Source: Coprobacillus cateniformis (GTDB lineage: Bacteria; Bacillota_I; Bacilli_A; Erysipelotrichales; Coprobacillaceae). Taken from it: a DNA stretch of 64,000 nucleotides. The stretch lies in NCBI RefSeq assembly GCF_009767585.1, contig NZ_WSNW01000001.1:2138090-2202089 (forward strand), read 5' to 3'. A model generated the notes under the pieces. It saw only the letters and a list, made by a program, of their open reading frames with translations, made no database searches and had not been told where the DNA came from. Position 1 is the stretch's first letter. Each line of letters opens with the position of its first letter. Of the stretch, positions 28,111-36,154 are shown one piece after another. The position numbers were made by a program, and so were the translations under genes.

Positions 28111-28210
28111 TGTTAAATATTTCTAATTTTTATAGATTAATAGTAGGAAAGTATTGTATAATGTATACAAATGTATGCATATAGAAAGAAAATAAGGGGA
28201 GTGGTATGTA

Positions 28211-29074
28211 ATGAATGATAATAAAATTCCAGCAGTCTTTTCATATATTGCATCAAGACGAAATGATATGACATTAAGAGAAAACGAGATTGCAAATTTT
28301 GTTTTAAAGAATCCAGAATTTATTGTCAATAATACAATTACTAATATTGCAAATGAAGTGGGTGTTTCTGAAACAAGTATTAATAGATTCTGTAAGAAGA
28401 TAGGTTATAAAGGGTTTCAAGATTTTAAAATTGCTATGGTGCAGGGAAGTCTTTATCGAGATATCCAATCTGATCATACTGATGCCCCACAATCTTTATT
28501 TGTATCAATGCTTTCTGATTATAAAAAAGTTCTAGATAATACATTTGCCATGATGAAAGAAGAGAGTTTTATACAAATTGTTAAATATATAAAAGAAAGT
28601 CGTCAAATTTATATCTTTGACAATCATAGCCCTTTAAATATTGGAAAATGTTTACAGCAAAAATTAAAAACAATAGGGGTTGATGCAATCATTATTAATG
28701 ATTGGACTTCAATGAAATTATATTGTTCAAAATGTCAAAGTCAAGATGTCTTTATAACTTTCTTTAATACAATGTGTTCAACTGCCATGATAGATGCATT
28801 ATCTAATATTAATCAAAAATCAGGGAGAAATATTGTCATAACAAGTTATGATTCTCAAAAGATGGCAGAAGTATCAGATGTTAAAATTGTAAGTGCTGAT
28901 AAATTATATATTAAAAATAAAGATGCTTTTACTGACCAGATGGCTTTTGTATTTATTATTGATTTATTATTTTCTTATTTATTACAAGATGAAGATTTTA
29001 TGAATGAGAAAAAGAATAGTGATGCAGTATTTGAAATTGATCAGATTTCTAATAGTTATTATTTTAATATGTAA
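28211..29074 (+). CDS. MurR/RpiR family transcriptional regulator
   Basis: This 287-residue regulator has the N-terminal HTH_6 domain (ENEIANFVLKNPEFIVNNT, then NIANEVGVSETSINRFCKK) followed by a SIS-like sugar-phosphate-sensing domain (about residues 110-250). AAGGGG lies upstream of ATG 28211. A TATAAT at 28157-28162 is surrounded by three TGTAT repeats (28155-28177) that could form an autoregulatory operator. Its position after the ROK kinase makes it the likely pathway-specific regulator of the preceding operon, with the kinase product as a candidate effector. That is inference. Confidence 0.88.
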   Translation: MNDNKIPAVFSYIASRRNDMTLRENEIANFVLKNPEFIVNNTITNIANEVGVSETSINRFCKKIGYKGFQDFKIAMVQGSLYRDIQSDHTDAPQSLFVSMLSDYKKVLDNTFAMMKEESFIQIVKYIKESRQIYIFDNHSPLNIGKCLQQKLKTIGVDAIIINDWTSMKLYCSKCQSQDVFITFFNTMCSTAMIDALSNINQKSGRNIVITSYDSQKMAEVSDVKIVSADKLYIKNKDAFTDQMAFVFIIDLLFSYLLQDEDFMNEKKNSDAVFEIDQISNSYYFNM

Positions 29075-29088
29075 TAATCATTTCTTAG

Positions 29089-29116
29089 AGTTGACTTTAG
29101 AAAGTCAACTTTTTCT
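29089..29116 (+). terminator. Terminator after the RpiR gene
   Basis: A perfect 9-bp stem, AGTTGACTT / AAGTCAACT, is followed by TTTTCTATTT. Confidence 0.88.
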
Positions 29117-29125
29117 ATTTATAAT

Positions 29126-29154
29126 TTGACAATGAGATAAAAAAGTTGTAATAT
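29126..29154 (+). promoter_or_regulatory. Promoter of the TetR gene
   Basis: TTGACA (29126-29131) is 17 bp from TAATAT (29149-29154). The last base of the -10 is the first base of the palindromic operator. Confidence 0.75.
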
Positions 29155-29166
29155 GAACATTGTTCA
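29154..29166. promoter_or_regulatory. Palindromic operator, copy 1 (TetR autoregulation)
   Basis: TGAACATTGTTCA is a perfect 13-bp palindrome placed immediately after the -10 of the TetR gene. An identical copy precedes the next operon, with the same offset from a -10-like hexamer. Confidence 0.85.
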
Positions 29167-29182
29167 GTTTGGTGGTGATAAG

Positions 29183-29740
29183 ATGAATAAAGTGGTGACC
29201 TCTAAAGAAGCAATCTTAGATGTGAGTCGTAATATAGCTGCAACCCAAGGGTTAAAAGCAATAAATATGCGTAATGTTGCTAAAGAATGCAATGTTGCAG
29301 TTGGTTCAATTTATAATTATTTTCCTTCTAAAGGAGAACTTATAACAGCTACTGTTGAATCTATTTGGTTAATTATATTCCATAATACACATGACTGTTT
29401 GCGTTTTAAGAACTTCATAGAGTGTATAGAATGGTTATATCAACAAATGTTAAGAGGAACAAAGGAGTATCCTGATTTTTTCTTTATTCATTCTGATGCT
29501 TTTGAGAAAGAAAATAAAGAATTAGGAAAACAGGAAATGCTGAAATATTTTGAACATATGTATCAAAACTTACATACTGTATTAAGACAAGATCATCTGG
29601 TTAAAAGACATATATTTGATGATTCTTTAAAAGAAGAAGATTTTATTGAATTTGTTTTTTCAAATATGATAACTGCTTTGTCACATCGCCAAGCATCTTG
29701 TCAGGTCTTAATTGAAATCATCAAAAAAGTTATTTATTAG
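29183..29740 (+). CDS. TetR/AcrR family transcriptional regulator
   Basis: This 185-residue regulator has a TetR N-terminal domain: ILDVSRNIAATQGLKAINM, then NVAKECNVAVGSIYNYFPSKGELI, which is the canonical HTH and following helix. A variable helical ligand-binding domain follows. GGTGGTGAT precedes ATG 29183; an upstream in-frame start would lie inside the operator. The matching palindromes before this gene and before the two membrane-protein genes indicate that it represses itself and them. The inducer is unknown. Confidence 0.93.
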   Translation: MNKVVTSKEAILDVSRNIAATQGLKAINMRNVAKECNVAVGSIYNYFPSKGELITATVESIWLIIFHNTHDCLRFKNFIECIEWLYQQMLRGTKEYPDFFFIHSDAFEKENKELGKQEMLKYFEHMYQNLHTVLRQDHLVKRHIFDDSLKEEDFIEFVFSNMITALSHRQASCQVLIEIIKKVIY

Positions 29741-29758
29741 CCCACATGAGTGGGTTTA
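29740..29758 (+). terminator. Weak terminator after the TetR gene
   Basis: CCCAC-ATGA-GTGGG followed by TTTATAAA starts just after the stop. The short stem and T-tract suggest partial termination. Confidence 0.45.
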
Positions 29759-29767
29759 TAAACGATT

Positions 29768-29785
29768 TAAAATGAACATTGTTCA
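29768..29785 (+). promoter_or_regulatory. Promoter -10 and palindromic operator, copy 2
   Basis: TAAAAT (29768-29773) overlaps by one base the perfect palindrome TGAACATTGTTCA (29773-29785), the same geometry as at the TetR gene. No good -35 is seen. Confidence 0.8.
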
Positions 29786-29800
29786 GATTGGAGTTGAATT

Positions 29801-30220
29801 ATGAAAGTTCAAAAGAAATATTTATTATTAATAGCTGGTTTTGTGTGGGCAGTTGCTGGTTTTAATATCCTAAAATTAGGGCTTGAAGCTTATCCTCCAT
29901 ACATAAGTGTTATTAATTTTATATTATCTTTATTGGTATTTGGGATTTTTATGAAGTTTGTATTCTATAAAATGGTACAAAAACATACCAATAGAATTAT
30001 ATCCTATGAAGAAGAATTACAATTATTTATCAGATTTTTTGATATTCAGGCATTTTGTATTATGGCATTTATGATGACAATGGGTATAAGTTTGAGAGCT
30101 TTTCATCTTGTCCCAGATATATTTATCGCTGTATTTTATACAGGGTTAGGTGTATCTTTGCTGTGTGCAGGAATATTATTTTTAGTTCAATTTTATCTAA
30201 ATATAAAGGAGGAAAAATAG
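29801..30220 (+). CDS. Small four-helix membrane protein of unknown function (TetR-controlled)
   Basis: I do not recognise this 139-residue protein. It has four hydrophobic helices (about residues 7-25, 35-53, 80-100 and 108-130). A basic loop (KMVQKHTNRII) follows the second. SLRAFHLVPDIF lies at the end of the third helix, and the FHLVP string recurs in the next protein. Ribosome site GGAG is nine bases before ATG 29801. It is preceded by the TetR operator and abuts the next gene, so the two probably work together at the membrane. Confidence 0.75.
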   Translation: MKVQKKYLLLIAGFVWAVAGFNILKLGLEAYPPYISVINFILSLLVFGIFMKFVFYKMVQKHTNRIISYEEELQLFIRFFDIQAFCIMAFMMTMGISLRAFHLVPDIFIAVFYTGLGVSLLCAGILFLVQFYLNIKEEK

Positions 30221-30883
30221 ATGCAGGCAATAGTAGAAACATTATTTGATATTGTTTATTTAACAACTGTTATCACATTAGGAATTTTAATGATGAAAGG
30301 AAATCGTGGTAATAAACAATATTTCTTATTTGGGATTATGGCAGTACTATTAGGGTTAGGTGATTCGTTCCATTTGGTTCCACGTGCTATAGCACTATGT
30401 ACAACAGGTTTACAAGATTATACAGTGGCATTAGGAATTGGAAAATGGATAACTTCTATTACAATGACTGTTTTCTATGTCATTTTATATTATGTATGGA
30501 GAATTCGCTATCAGGTGACAGAACATAAAGGATTAACATTTGCAGTATATATATTTGCAATCATTCGTATTGTTTTATGTATGTTCCCACAAAATGAATG
30601 GCTAAGTGCTCATGCACCATTATCTTGGGGGATTTATCGAAATATTCCGTTTGCCTTGTTGGGATTGTTAGTTATCGTTTTATTTTTTCAAAGTAGTCAA
30701 CAGAAGAATGATCATTCTTTTCGTTATATGTGGTTAACTATTGTTTTGAGTTTTGCATTTTATATTCCAGTTGTCTTGTTTGCAGATACAATTCCAGCAG
30801 TAGGCATGTTAATGATTCCAAAAACCTGTGCATATGTATGGACTGTATGGATTGGCTATAGTGCTATGAAAAGTAATGAGTAA
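30221..30883 (+). CDS. Seven-helix membrane protein of unknown function (TetR-controlled)
   Basis: I do not recognise this 220-residue protein. About seven hydrophobic segments can be counted, with GLGDSFHLVPRAIAL after the second. The shared FHLVP string with the preceding protein suggests a common fold element or binding site. It starts directly at the previous stop codon (TAG|ATG), with AAAGGAGG inside that gene, so translation is coupled. A ligand, possibly a lipid or hydrophobic drug sensed by the TetR protein, can only be guessed. Confidence 0.75.
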   Translation: MQAIVETLFDIVYLTTVITLGILMMKGNRGNKQYFLFGIMAVLLGLGDSFHLVPRAIALCTTGLQDYTVALGIGKWITSITMTVFYVILYYVWRIRYQVTEHKGLTFAVYIFAIIRIVLCMFPQNEWLSAHAPLSWGIYRNIPFALLGLLVIVLFFQSSQQKNDHSFRYMWLTIVLSFAFYIPVVLFADTIPAVGMLMIPKTCAYVWTVWIGYSAMKSNE

Positions 30884-30897
30884 TTGCCTTTTTTCAT

Positions 30898-30927
30898 ATT
30901 TTGATATTTTTTAGAAATTATCAAAAT
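30898..30927. repeat. Inverted repeat between the membrane operon and the HAD gene
   Basis: ATTTTGATA and TATCAAAAT form a perfect 9-bp inverted repeat with a 12-base loop, followed by TTTTG. It may be a weak terminator or an operator just upstream of the TATAAT at 30934-30939. Confidence 0.5.
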
Positions 30928-30959
30928 TTTGTTTATAATAGGCATAGGAGGTTTTTATT

Positions 30960-31778
30960 ATGGATACAAAAATAGCTTTCTTTGATATTGATGGAACATT
31001 AGTCAATGTTCCTAATGGATTGATGCATCCAACAAATCAGACAATACATGCATTAAATGAATTTAAAAATCAAGGACATAAGATAGTGATTGCAACGGCA
31101 AGAGGAGAGGTTCCTCAGAGTGTACAGGATATTGAATTTGATGGATATATTTGTAGTGATGGACATTATATTCGTTTTGAAGGAGAAATATTGATTGATG
31201 AACTTTTTAATAATCAACAAGTTCAAAAACAATTAGATATCTATCAAAAGTATAATGGACGCAGTATGTTTTATGGACATAATGGAGAGTGGTGTTCATG
31301 TTTAGACGATGAACTTGTCGTTAAACATCGTGAAATGTTCCAAGGAACAAGTGAAAGACCTCAAAATGTTTATGAAAAATTTGATGCAAAGGATATTGAG
31401 GCTGTGAGTTGCTGCGTATTGTTTGATAATGCAGAAGACATGTGGTCAGCTTATCATGAATTAGAAAATGAGTTCACTATGGTTCCTTATGAAACAGGTT
31501 TGATTCGTATGGATGTCTATTGCAAAGGATTTACCAAAGGAACAGCATGTGAATATCTTTATAAGAAATTAGGTATTGAATATGAAAATACTTATGCTTT
31601 TGGCGATGGTATTAATGATGTTGAGATGTTACAACTTGTTCAGCATGGTATAGCAATGGGAAACGCTATTGATGAACTCAAAAAAGTAGCATCGGAGATT
31701 ACAGATACTGTAGATCATGATGGTATTGCAAAGACATTTGAGAAATATTTTGAAATACCAGTAGAAGAGGGCAGATAA
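30960..31778 (+). CDS. Cof-type HAD-IIB family phosphatase
   Basis: This 272-residue HAD hydrolase probably dephosphorylates sugar phosphates or other small metabolites. Motif I is FFDIDGTLV with the two catalytic aspartates. Motif II lies around IVIATARG, the conserved lysine in CKGFTKGTACEYL, and motif IV is AFGDGINDVEML, giving a complete active site. The IIB cap occupies about residues 85-190. TAGGAGG precedes the ATG, and TATAAT lies at 30934-30939. It is a single gene. A paralogue is present near 45 kb. Confidence 0.92.
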   Translation: MDTKIAFFDIDGTLVNVPNGLMHPTNQTIHALNEFKNQGHKIVIATARGEVPQSVQDIEFDGYICSDGHYIRFEGEILIDELFNNQQVQKQLDIYQKYNGRSMFYGHNGEWCSCLDDELVVKHREMFQGTSERPQNVYEKFDAKDIEAVSCCVLFDNAEDMWSAYHELENEFTMVPYETGLIRMDVYCKGFTKGTACEYLYKKLGIEYENTYAFGDGINDVEMLQLVQHGIAMGNAIDELKKVASEITDTVDHDGIAKTFEKYFEIPVEEGR

Positions 31779-31866
31779 ATGCTTTCTTTTTTATTTTACA
31801 TAAAAAAATACATGTATTGTATAGAAAAGCATGGCAATACTTTATATGTTAGTTATGAATCATAGG

Positions 31867-31896
31867 TTGAATTTTTATACCAATATATGGTAATAT
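31867..31896 (+). promoter_or_regulatory. Possible promoter of the exopolysaccharide operon
   Basis: TTGAAT (31867-31872) is 18 bp from TAATAT (31891-31896). The next 50 bases carry no obvious riboswitch or terminator. Confidence 0.5.
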
Positions 31897-31965
31897 AAAC
31901 CTTGTACGTAGTAGGACATATATCGTTTATAGAAGGAGTGGGTAAATATACAAACTCAAAAAAAG

Positions 31966-34233
31966 ATGAATCGAACAACACTTTTATATATAGCGGTTGT
32001 TGTAACGACGCTCACATATATTATATGGCGAGCGCTTTTCACTATACCATTAGAGCTAGGTATTTTGAATTGTATATTTGGGTTACTGCTGTTTTTTTCA
32101 GAAACCCTTGGAGCTATTGAAACCATTCAGCATTGTTATGGAATGGGCGAGGAACTTGTTCCTGAGTTGCCAAAAATAAAAGATGAAGACTATCCAGATA
32201 TTGATGTCTTTATTGCTACTTATAATGAACCTTGTGAATTATTATATAAAACAGTGAATGGGTGTCTATATATGGAGTATCCAGATAAAAGTAAGGTTCA
32301 TATTTATCTGTTAGATGATGGCAATCGTCAAGAAGTTCAAGAATTGGCACAAAGAATGGGAGTAGGATATATCACACGTGAAGAGCATTTACATGCAAAG
32401 GCAGGTAATTTGAATAATGCTTTACAACATACGCATTCTCCACTTGTTGCAACTTTTGATGCTGATATGATTCCTTTATCTGATTTTCTTTTGAAAACTG
32501 TTCCTTATTTTCTTTTACCAGACTATGAATATATTAATAATCAATGGCAAAGACGTGAAAAGAAAAAGAGTATTAAAATTGGATTTATCCAATCTCCACA
32601 ATGCTTTTATAATCCTGATTTATTTCAATATAATCTTTTTTCAGAACAGAATGTTCCGAATGAACAAGATTATTTTTATCGCGATGTTCAACTTGCTAGA
32701 AATAAAACAAACTCAGCAATTTATGGTGGATCAAATACTGTCATTTCAAGAGCTGCATTAGATGAAATAGGAGGCTTTTTTACGGGTGTTATTACAGAAG
32801 ATTTTGCCACAGGTATCTCAATTCAGGCGAAAGGATATACTTGTTATGCTATTAGAGATGTTCTGGCAGTAGGGTTGTCTCCGACTGATTTGAAAAGTTT
32901 GATTAAACAAAGAGAAAGATGGGCTCGTGGTTGTATACAAACATTAAGAAAAGTCAATGTCTTAACAAGGAAAGGTTTATCAATTGGACAAAAAATCAGT
33001 TATCTTTCATCTCTGCTCTATTGGTATACCCCTTTAAGAAGGGCTATGTATATATTGTCTCCAATTTTATTTGCTGTTTTTGGTATTCAGGTTGTGAAAT
33101 GCTCGTTTTTGGACTTGCTTTTATGGTGGTTACCACAATATTTGGTATATCAATATGCTATTAAACAATTTTCTAAAAATATTAGAACAAATCGATTAAG
33201 TAATATCTATGATACGATTCTTTTTCCCTCATTGTTACCGGCTGTATTCCTTGAAACATTTGGGATATCTCAAAGGAAATTCTCTGTCACAAGTAAAGAG
33301 AAAGTTGATAGTGATAGTAGCTATCAGTTGAAACATTCTCTTGTACATATCCTTTTATTTATATTAAGTCTTATCTCTTTAATCAATTGTATAAGAGAGA
33401 TATTCTTAGGGAATGAGAATGCTTATATTATTGTTTTCTTTTGGACAGTTGTTAATATGTATTCTTTGTTAATGGCTATATTTTTTATGTTAGGGAGAAA
33501 GTATCTAAGAGATTCAGAACGTTTTTCAATAGAATTGCCAATTCAAGTTGAAGGTATTCAAAATCAGTGCATTACAAAAGATTTATCAGATATGGGATTA
33601 TCTTTTGTCTGTGATTATCCACACTATTTATCTCCAGATCAAATAATACAGTTTCAAATCAATAATATTATTTTTAAAGGTCAAATTAAACATGTATCTT
33701 GTTGTCATTCTCAATGGAAATATGGAGTTGAAATAACTTCCTTTTTGCCAGGAATGAAGCAGGAGTATATTCATCTTCTATATGATAGAGAACCAACATT
33801 ACCTTCGAGGATATCCAAAAACCATAGTTTCTTTGACGAGTTATCCCATAATATTATTCGACGTACTCAAAAAGGCATAACATATAATAGAAAACTCGCC
33901 AGACTTGAGTTAAATAAAATATTGGAAACAAGCACATTCCAGAAAGTTATATGTAAGAACTTTAACTATGAATATTTATTGATTGAAGGTAAGCATTTAG
34001 AGAATTATTTAGAAATAAGAATGAATGATAATCTTTTTCTTCAGTGTGAAAGGAAGAAAGAATATGAACAAGGTACATTGTATAAAGTGATTAATTATTT
34101 ATCATTAGTTAAAAATCCAGAGTTTCAAACAATAATAAATGACTGGTCACAGGAACATTTTATGCAGATCAAGAAGCAAAAAGATAAAATCAAACAAGAT
34201 GAAAAAGAATTCGATGAAAGGTTATATTATTAG
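31966..34233 (+). CDS. BcsA-like family 2 glycosyltransferase with C-terminal PilZ domain
   Basis: This 755-residue membrane synthase polymerises an exopolysaccharide, probably a cellulose-like beta-glucan, and exports it. Two N-terminal helices are followed by the GT-A domain with D117 (LLDDGNR), D165xD167 (TFDADM), TED (277-279) and QRERW (315-319), the processive synthase set. More transmembrane helices follow, then a PilZ domain with RxxxR (R515-R519) and DLSDMG (539-544), an intact c-di-GMP binding motif. The last 150 residues are unfamiliar. Strong AAGGAG at 31933-31938 stands nine bases before an in-frame ATA (31948), while ATG 31966 has no ribosome site. The true start may be ATA, adding six residues. 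Confidence 0.9.
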   Translation: MNRTTLLYIAVVVTTLTYIIWRALFTIPLELGILNCIFGLLLFFSETLGAIETIQHCYGMGEELVPELPKIKDEDYPDIDVFIATYNEPCELLYKTVNGCLYMEYPDKSKVHIYLLDDGNRQEVQELAQRMGVGYITREEHLHAKAGNLNNALQHTHSPLVATFDADMIPLSDFLLKTVPYFLLPDYEYINNQWQRREKKKSIKIGFIQSPQCFYNPDLFQYNLFSEQNVPNEQDYFYRDVQLARNKTNSAIYGGSNTVISRAALDEIGGFFTGVITEDFATGISIQAKGYTCYAIRDVLAVGLSPTDLKSLIKQRERWARGCIQTLRKVNVLTRKGLSIGQKISYLSSLLYWYTPLRRAMYILSPILFAVFGIQVVKCSFLDLLLWWLPQYLVYQYAIKQFSKNIRTNRLSNIYDTILFPSLLPAVFLETFGISQRKFSVTSKEKVDSDSSYQLKHSLVHILLFILSLISLINCIREIFLGNENAYIIVFFWTVVNMYSLLMAIFFMLGRKYLRDSERFSIELPIQVEGIQNQCITKDLSDMGLSFVCDYPHYLSPDQIIQFQINNIIFKGQIKHVSCCHSQWKYGVEITSFLPGMKQEYIHLLYDREPTLPSRISKNHSFFDELSHNIIRRTQKGITYNRKLARLELNKILETSTFQKVICKNFNYEYLLIEGKHLENYLEIRMNDNLFLQCERKKEYEQGTLYKVINYLSLVKNPEFQTIINDWSQEHFMQIKKQKDKIKQDEKEFDERLYY

Positions 34234-34241
34234 GTGGAATA

Positions 34242-34718
34242 ATGAAAAAAATAGTTATATCAGTCACTCTCATCATAACAATTCTCTTTACATTTTCATA
34301 TCTACATGCTCAAGAAGCTATTCAAGGTGCAGATGAGGTTCTTATTCCTAATGCTGGAGAAAGTATATCTCAATACAAAACTTTAGAGGGATATATATTT
34401 GAAACATTCACATTACCAGGAATCCAATTAGATGATAATGGTTTATTAACTATCACAAGTGAAGCAACTGAACAGACCTTAATAATTTCTTCAACTTATC
34501 AAGAGAAAAAATATCAAAAAGAAATTCATCTTCGCTATTCATGGTCTAGACAAAATGCTGATTTTAAAAAGTATCAAATGAAATCTTCGATTGAACCAAT
34601 AACGTTACCTCAATTATTAACCAATACATTTTTTATTCAAAGTGTTAGATATTTGATTTTAGGGATAAGTGCATTTGTTTTTATCGCATATCTCATGAAA
34701 AGGAGGAAGAAAGATTAA
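34242..34718 (+). CDS. Small secreted, membrane-anchored protein of the exopolysaccharide operon
   Basis: I do not recognise this 158-residue protein. It has a signal peptide (about residues 1-23, ending LHAQ), an extracytoplasmic beta-rich domain of about 100 residues, and a C-terminal membrane helix (about 133-152) followed by a basic tail (KRRKKD). Topology and position after the synthase resemble a much reduced partner subunit, such as the BcsB role of guiding the nascent chain. That is inference from context only. AGGTGG precedes the ATG. Its TAA shares one base with the next ATG. Confidence 0.7.
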   Translation: MKKIVISVTLIITILFTFSYLHAQEAIQGADEVLIPNAGESISQYKTLEGYIFETFTLPGIQLDDNGLLTITSEATEQTLIISSTYQEKKYQKEIHLRYSWSRQNADFKKYQMKSSIEPITLPQLLTNTFFIQSVRYLILGISAFVFIAYLMKRRKKD

Positions 34719-36145
34719 TGTTATTTTCTAGTACAATCTTTTTGTTTTATTTTCTTCCTTTTGTTTTCTGTATAAATTATTTATTATCTTTTTCAAGAAA
34801 ATTACAGAATATATTCTTATTTATTGTTAGTATCTTTTTCTATGCATGGGGAGAGCCTTATTATGTTCTTTTGTTATTATGTTCAATTGTTTTTAATTAT
34901 ATTTTAGGATTACTTATTCAAAGAAATCATGAACGAGTTAAAAGAAAAAAGTTTTATTTAATGATTGCATGTCTTTTGAATACTGGATTATTGTTTGTTT
35001 TTAAATATTTATATTTCACTATTTCAACAATGAGTCATCTTTTTGGTTTTTCTTATTCATTACAGCCAATAATATTACCGATTGGAATATCATTTTTTAC
35101 ATTTCAAGCACTATCATATGTGATAGATATCTATCGTCAACAAGCAAAGGCACAAAAAAATATTATATATGTTGGATTGTATATAGCATTCTTTGCTCAG
35201 CTTATTGCTGGACCAATTGTGAGATATACAAGCATTGCAGATCAAATCGAAAATCGAAAAATCAATATGCGAAAGTTTGCTGTTGGAGTCTGTCGTTTTA
35301 TTGTTGGGTTAGCTAAAAAAGTTTTATTATCTAATTCATTAGCCATTGTTGTGGATTATTGTTTCAAAGCATCTGCAAATTTAGATATATCAGTGACTTT
35401 GGCTTGGATAGGAGCAATCTGCTATTGTTTACAACTCTACTATGACTTTAGTGGATATTCAGACATGGCGATTGGATTAGGGTTAATGTTTGGCTTTGAG
35501 TTTGAAGAGAATTTCAATTATCCCTTTATATCAAAATCTATATCAGAGTTTTGGAGACGCTGGCATATTTCATTATCAACATGGTTTAAAGATTATGTTT
35601 ATTTCCCATTGGGAGGTTCTAGAGTAGCCAATAGCAGTATAATGGTGCGTAATCTTTTGGTTGTTTGGAGTTTAACAGGTTTATGGCATGGAGCTAATTG
35701 GACTTTTATTATTTGGGGGTTATATAATTTCATATTTATCTTTGCTGAAAAACTTATTCATTTTGAAAAAAGAAAAAAGTATCCTTTATTGAAACATTTC
35801 TATGCTTTATTTATTATTACGATTGGATTGGTTATTTTTAGAGCACCAGATATATATGATGCAGGTGTTTATATATCACAAATGTTTGGCTTTCGAACTA
35901 TCGGTTTGATATGTTCTTCTACAATAATGATTATTCAAGAGTTTTGGATTTTTATTGTTGCAGGTATAATATTCAGTACTCCTATTGCTAAAAGAATAAA
36001 TTACTTTTTGGTTTATAAGAAATGGTATCATTTAGAAAAATTATTTAGTATTATGTATCCTCTTGTTATTATGCTTCTCTTTTATGTTTCAGTCACTTAT
36101 ATTATTAAGGGAACATACAATCCCTTTATTTATTTTCATTTTTAG
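34718..36145 (+). CDS. MBOAT family O-acyltransferase (AlgI/WssH-like)
   Basis: This 475-residue polytopic protein belongs to the membrane-bound O-acyltransferases that pass acetyl groups across the membrane onto polysaccharide. Typical are FYAWGEPYYVLLLLCSI near the start, PIGISFFTFQALSYVID, GPIVRYTSI, and the catalytic region FWRRWHISLSTWFKDYVY followed by the invariant histidine in TGLWHGANWTF. It is more like AlgI/WssH than DltB, because it lies beside an AlgJ/X-like gene and a synthase. AGGAGG in the preceding gene serves ATG 34718. Confidence 0.93.
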   Translation: MLFSSTIFLFYFLPFVFCINYLLSFSRKLQNIFLFIVSIFFYAWGEPYYVLLLLCSIVFNYILGLLIQRNHERVKRKKFYLMIACLLNTGLLFVFKYLYFTISTMSHLFGFSYSLQPIILPIGISFFTFQALSYVIDIYRQQAKAQKNIIYVGLYIAFFAQLIAGPIVRYTSIADQIENRKINMRKFAVGVCRFIVGLAKKVLLSNSLAIVVDYCFKASANLDISVTLAWIGAICYCLQLYYDFSGYSDMAIGLGLMFGFEFEENFNYPFISKSISEFWRRWHISLSTWFKDYVYFPLGGSRVANSSIMVRNLLVVWSLTGLWHGANWTFIIWGLYNFIFIFAEKLIHFEKRKKYPLLKHFYALFIITIGLVIFRAPDIYDAGVYISQMFGFRTIGLICSSTIMIIQEFWIFIVAGIIFSTPIAKRINYFLVYKKWYHLEKLFSIMYPLVIMLLFYVSVTYIIKGTYNPFIYFHF

Positions 36146-36154
36146 GAGGTCCCT

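Noticed and set aside
31779..31965. Possible c-di-GMP riboswitch in front of the exopolysaccharide operon
   Set aside because: No conserved GEMM-type elements or stable paired regions were seen. Control by c-di-GMP is better placed at the PilZ domain.
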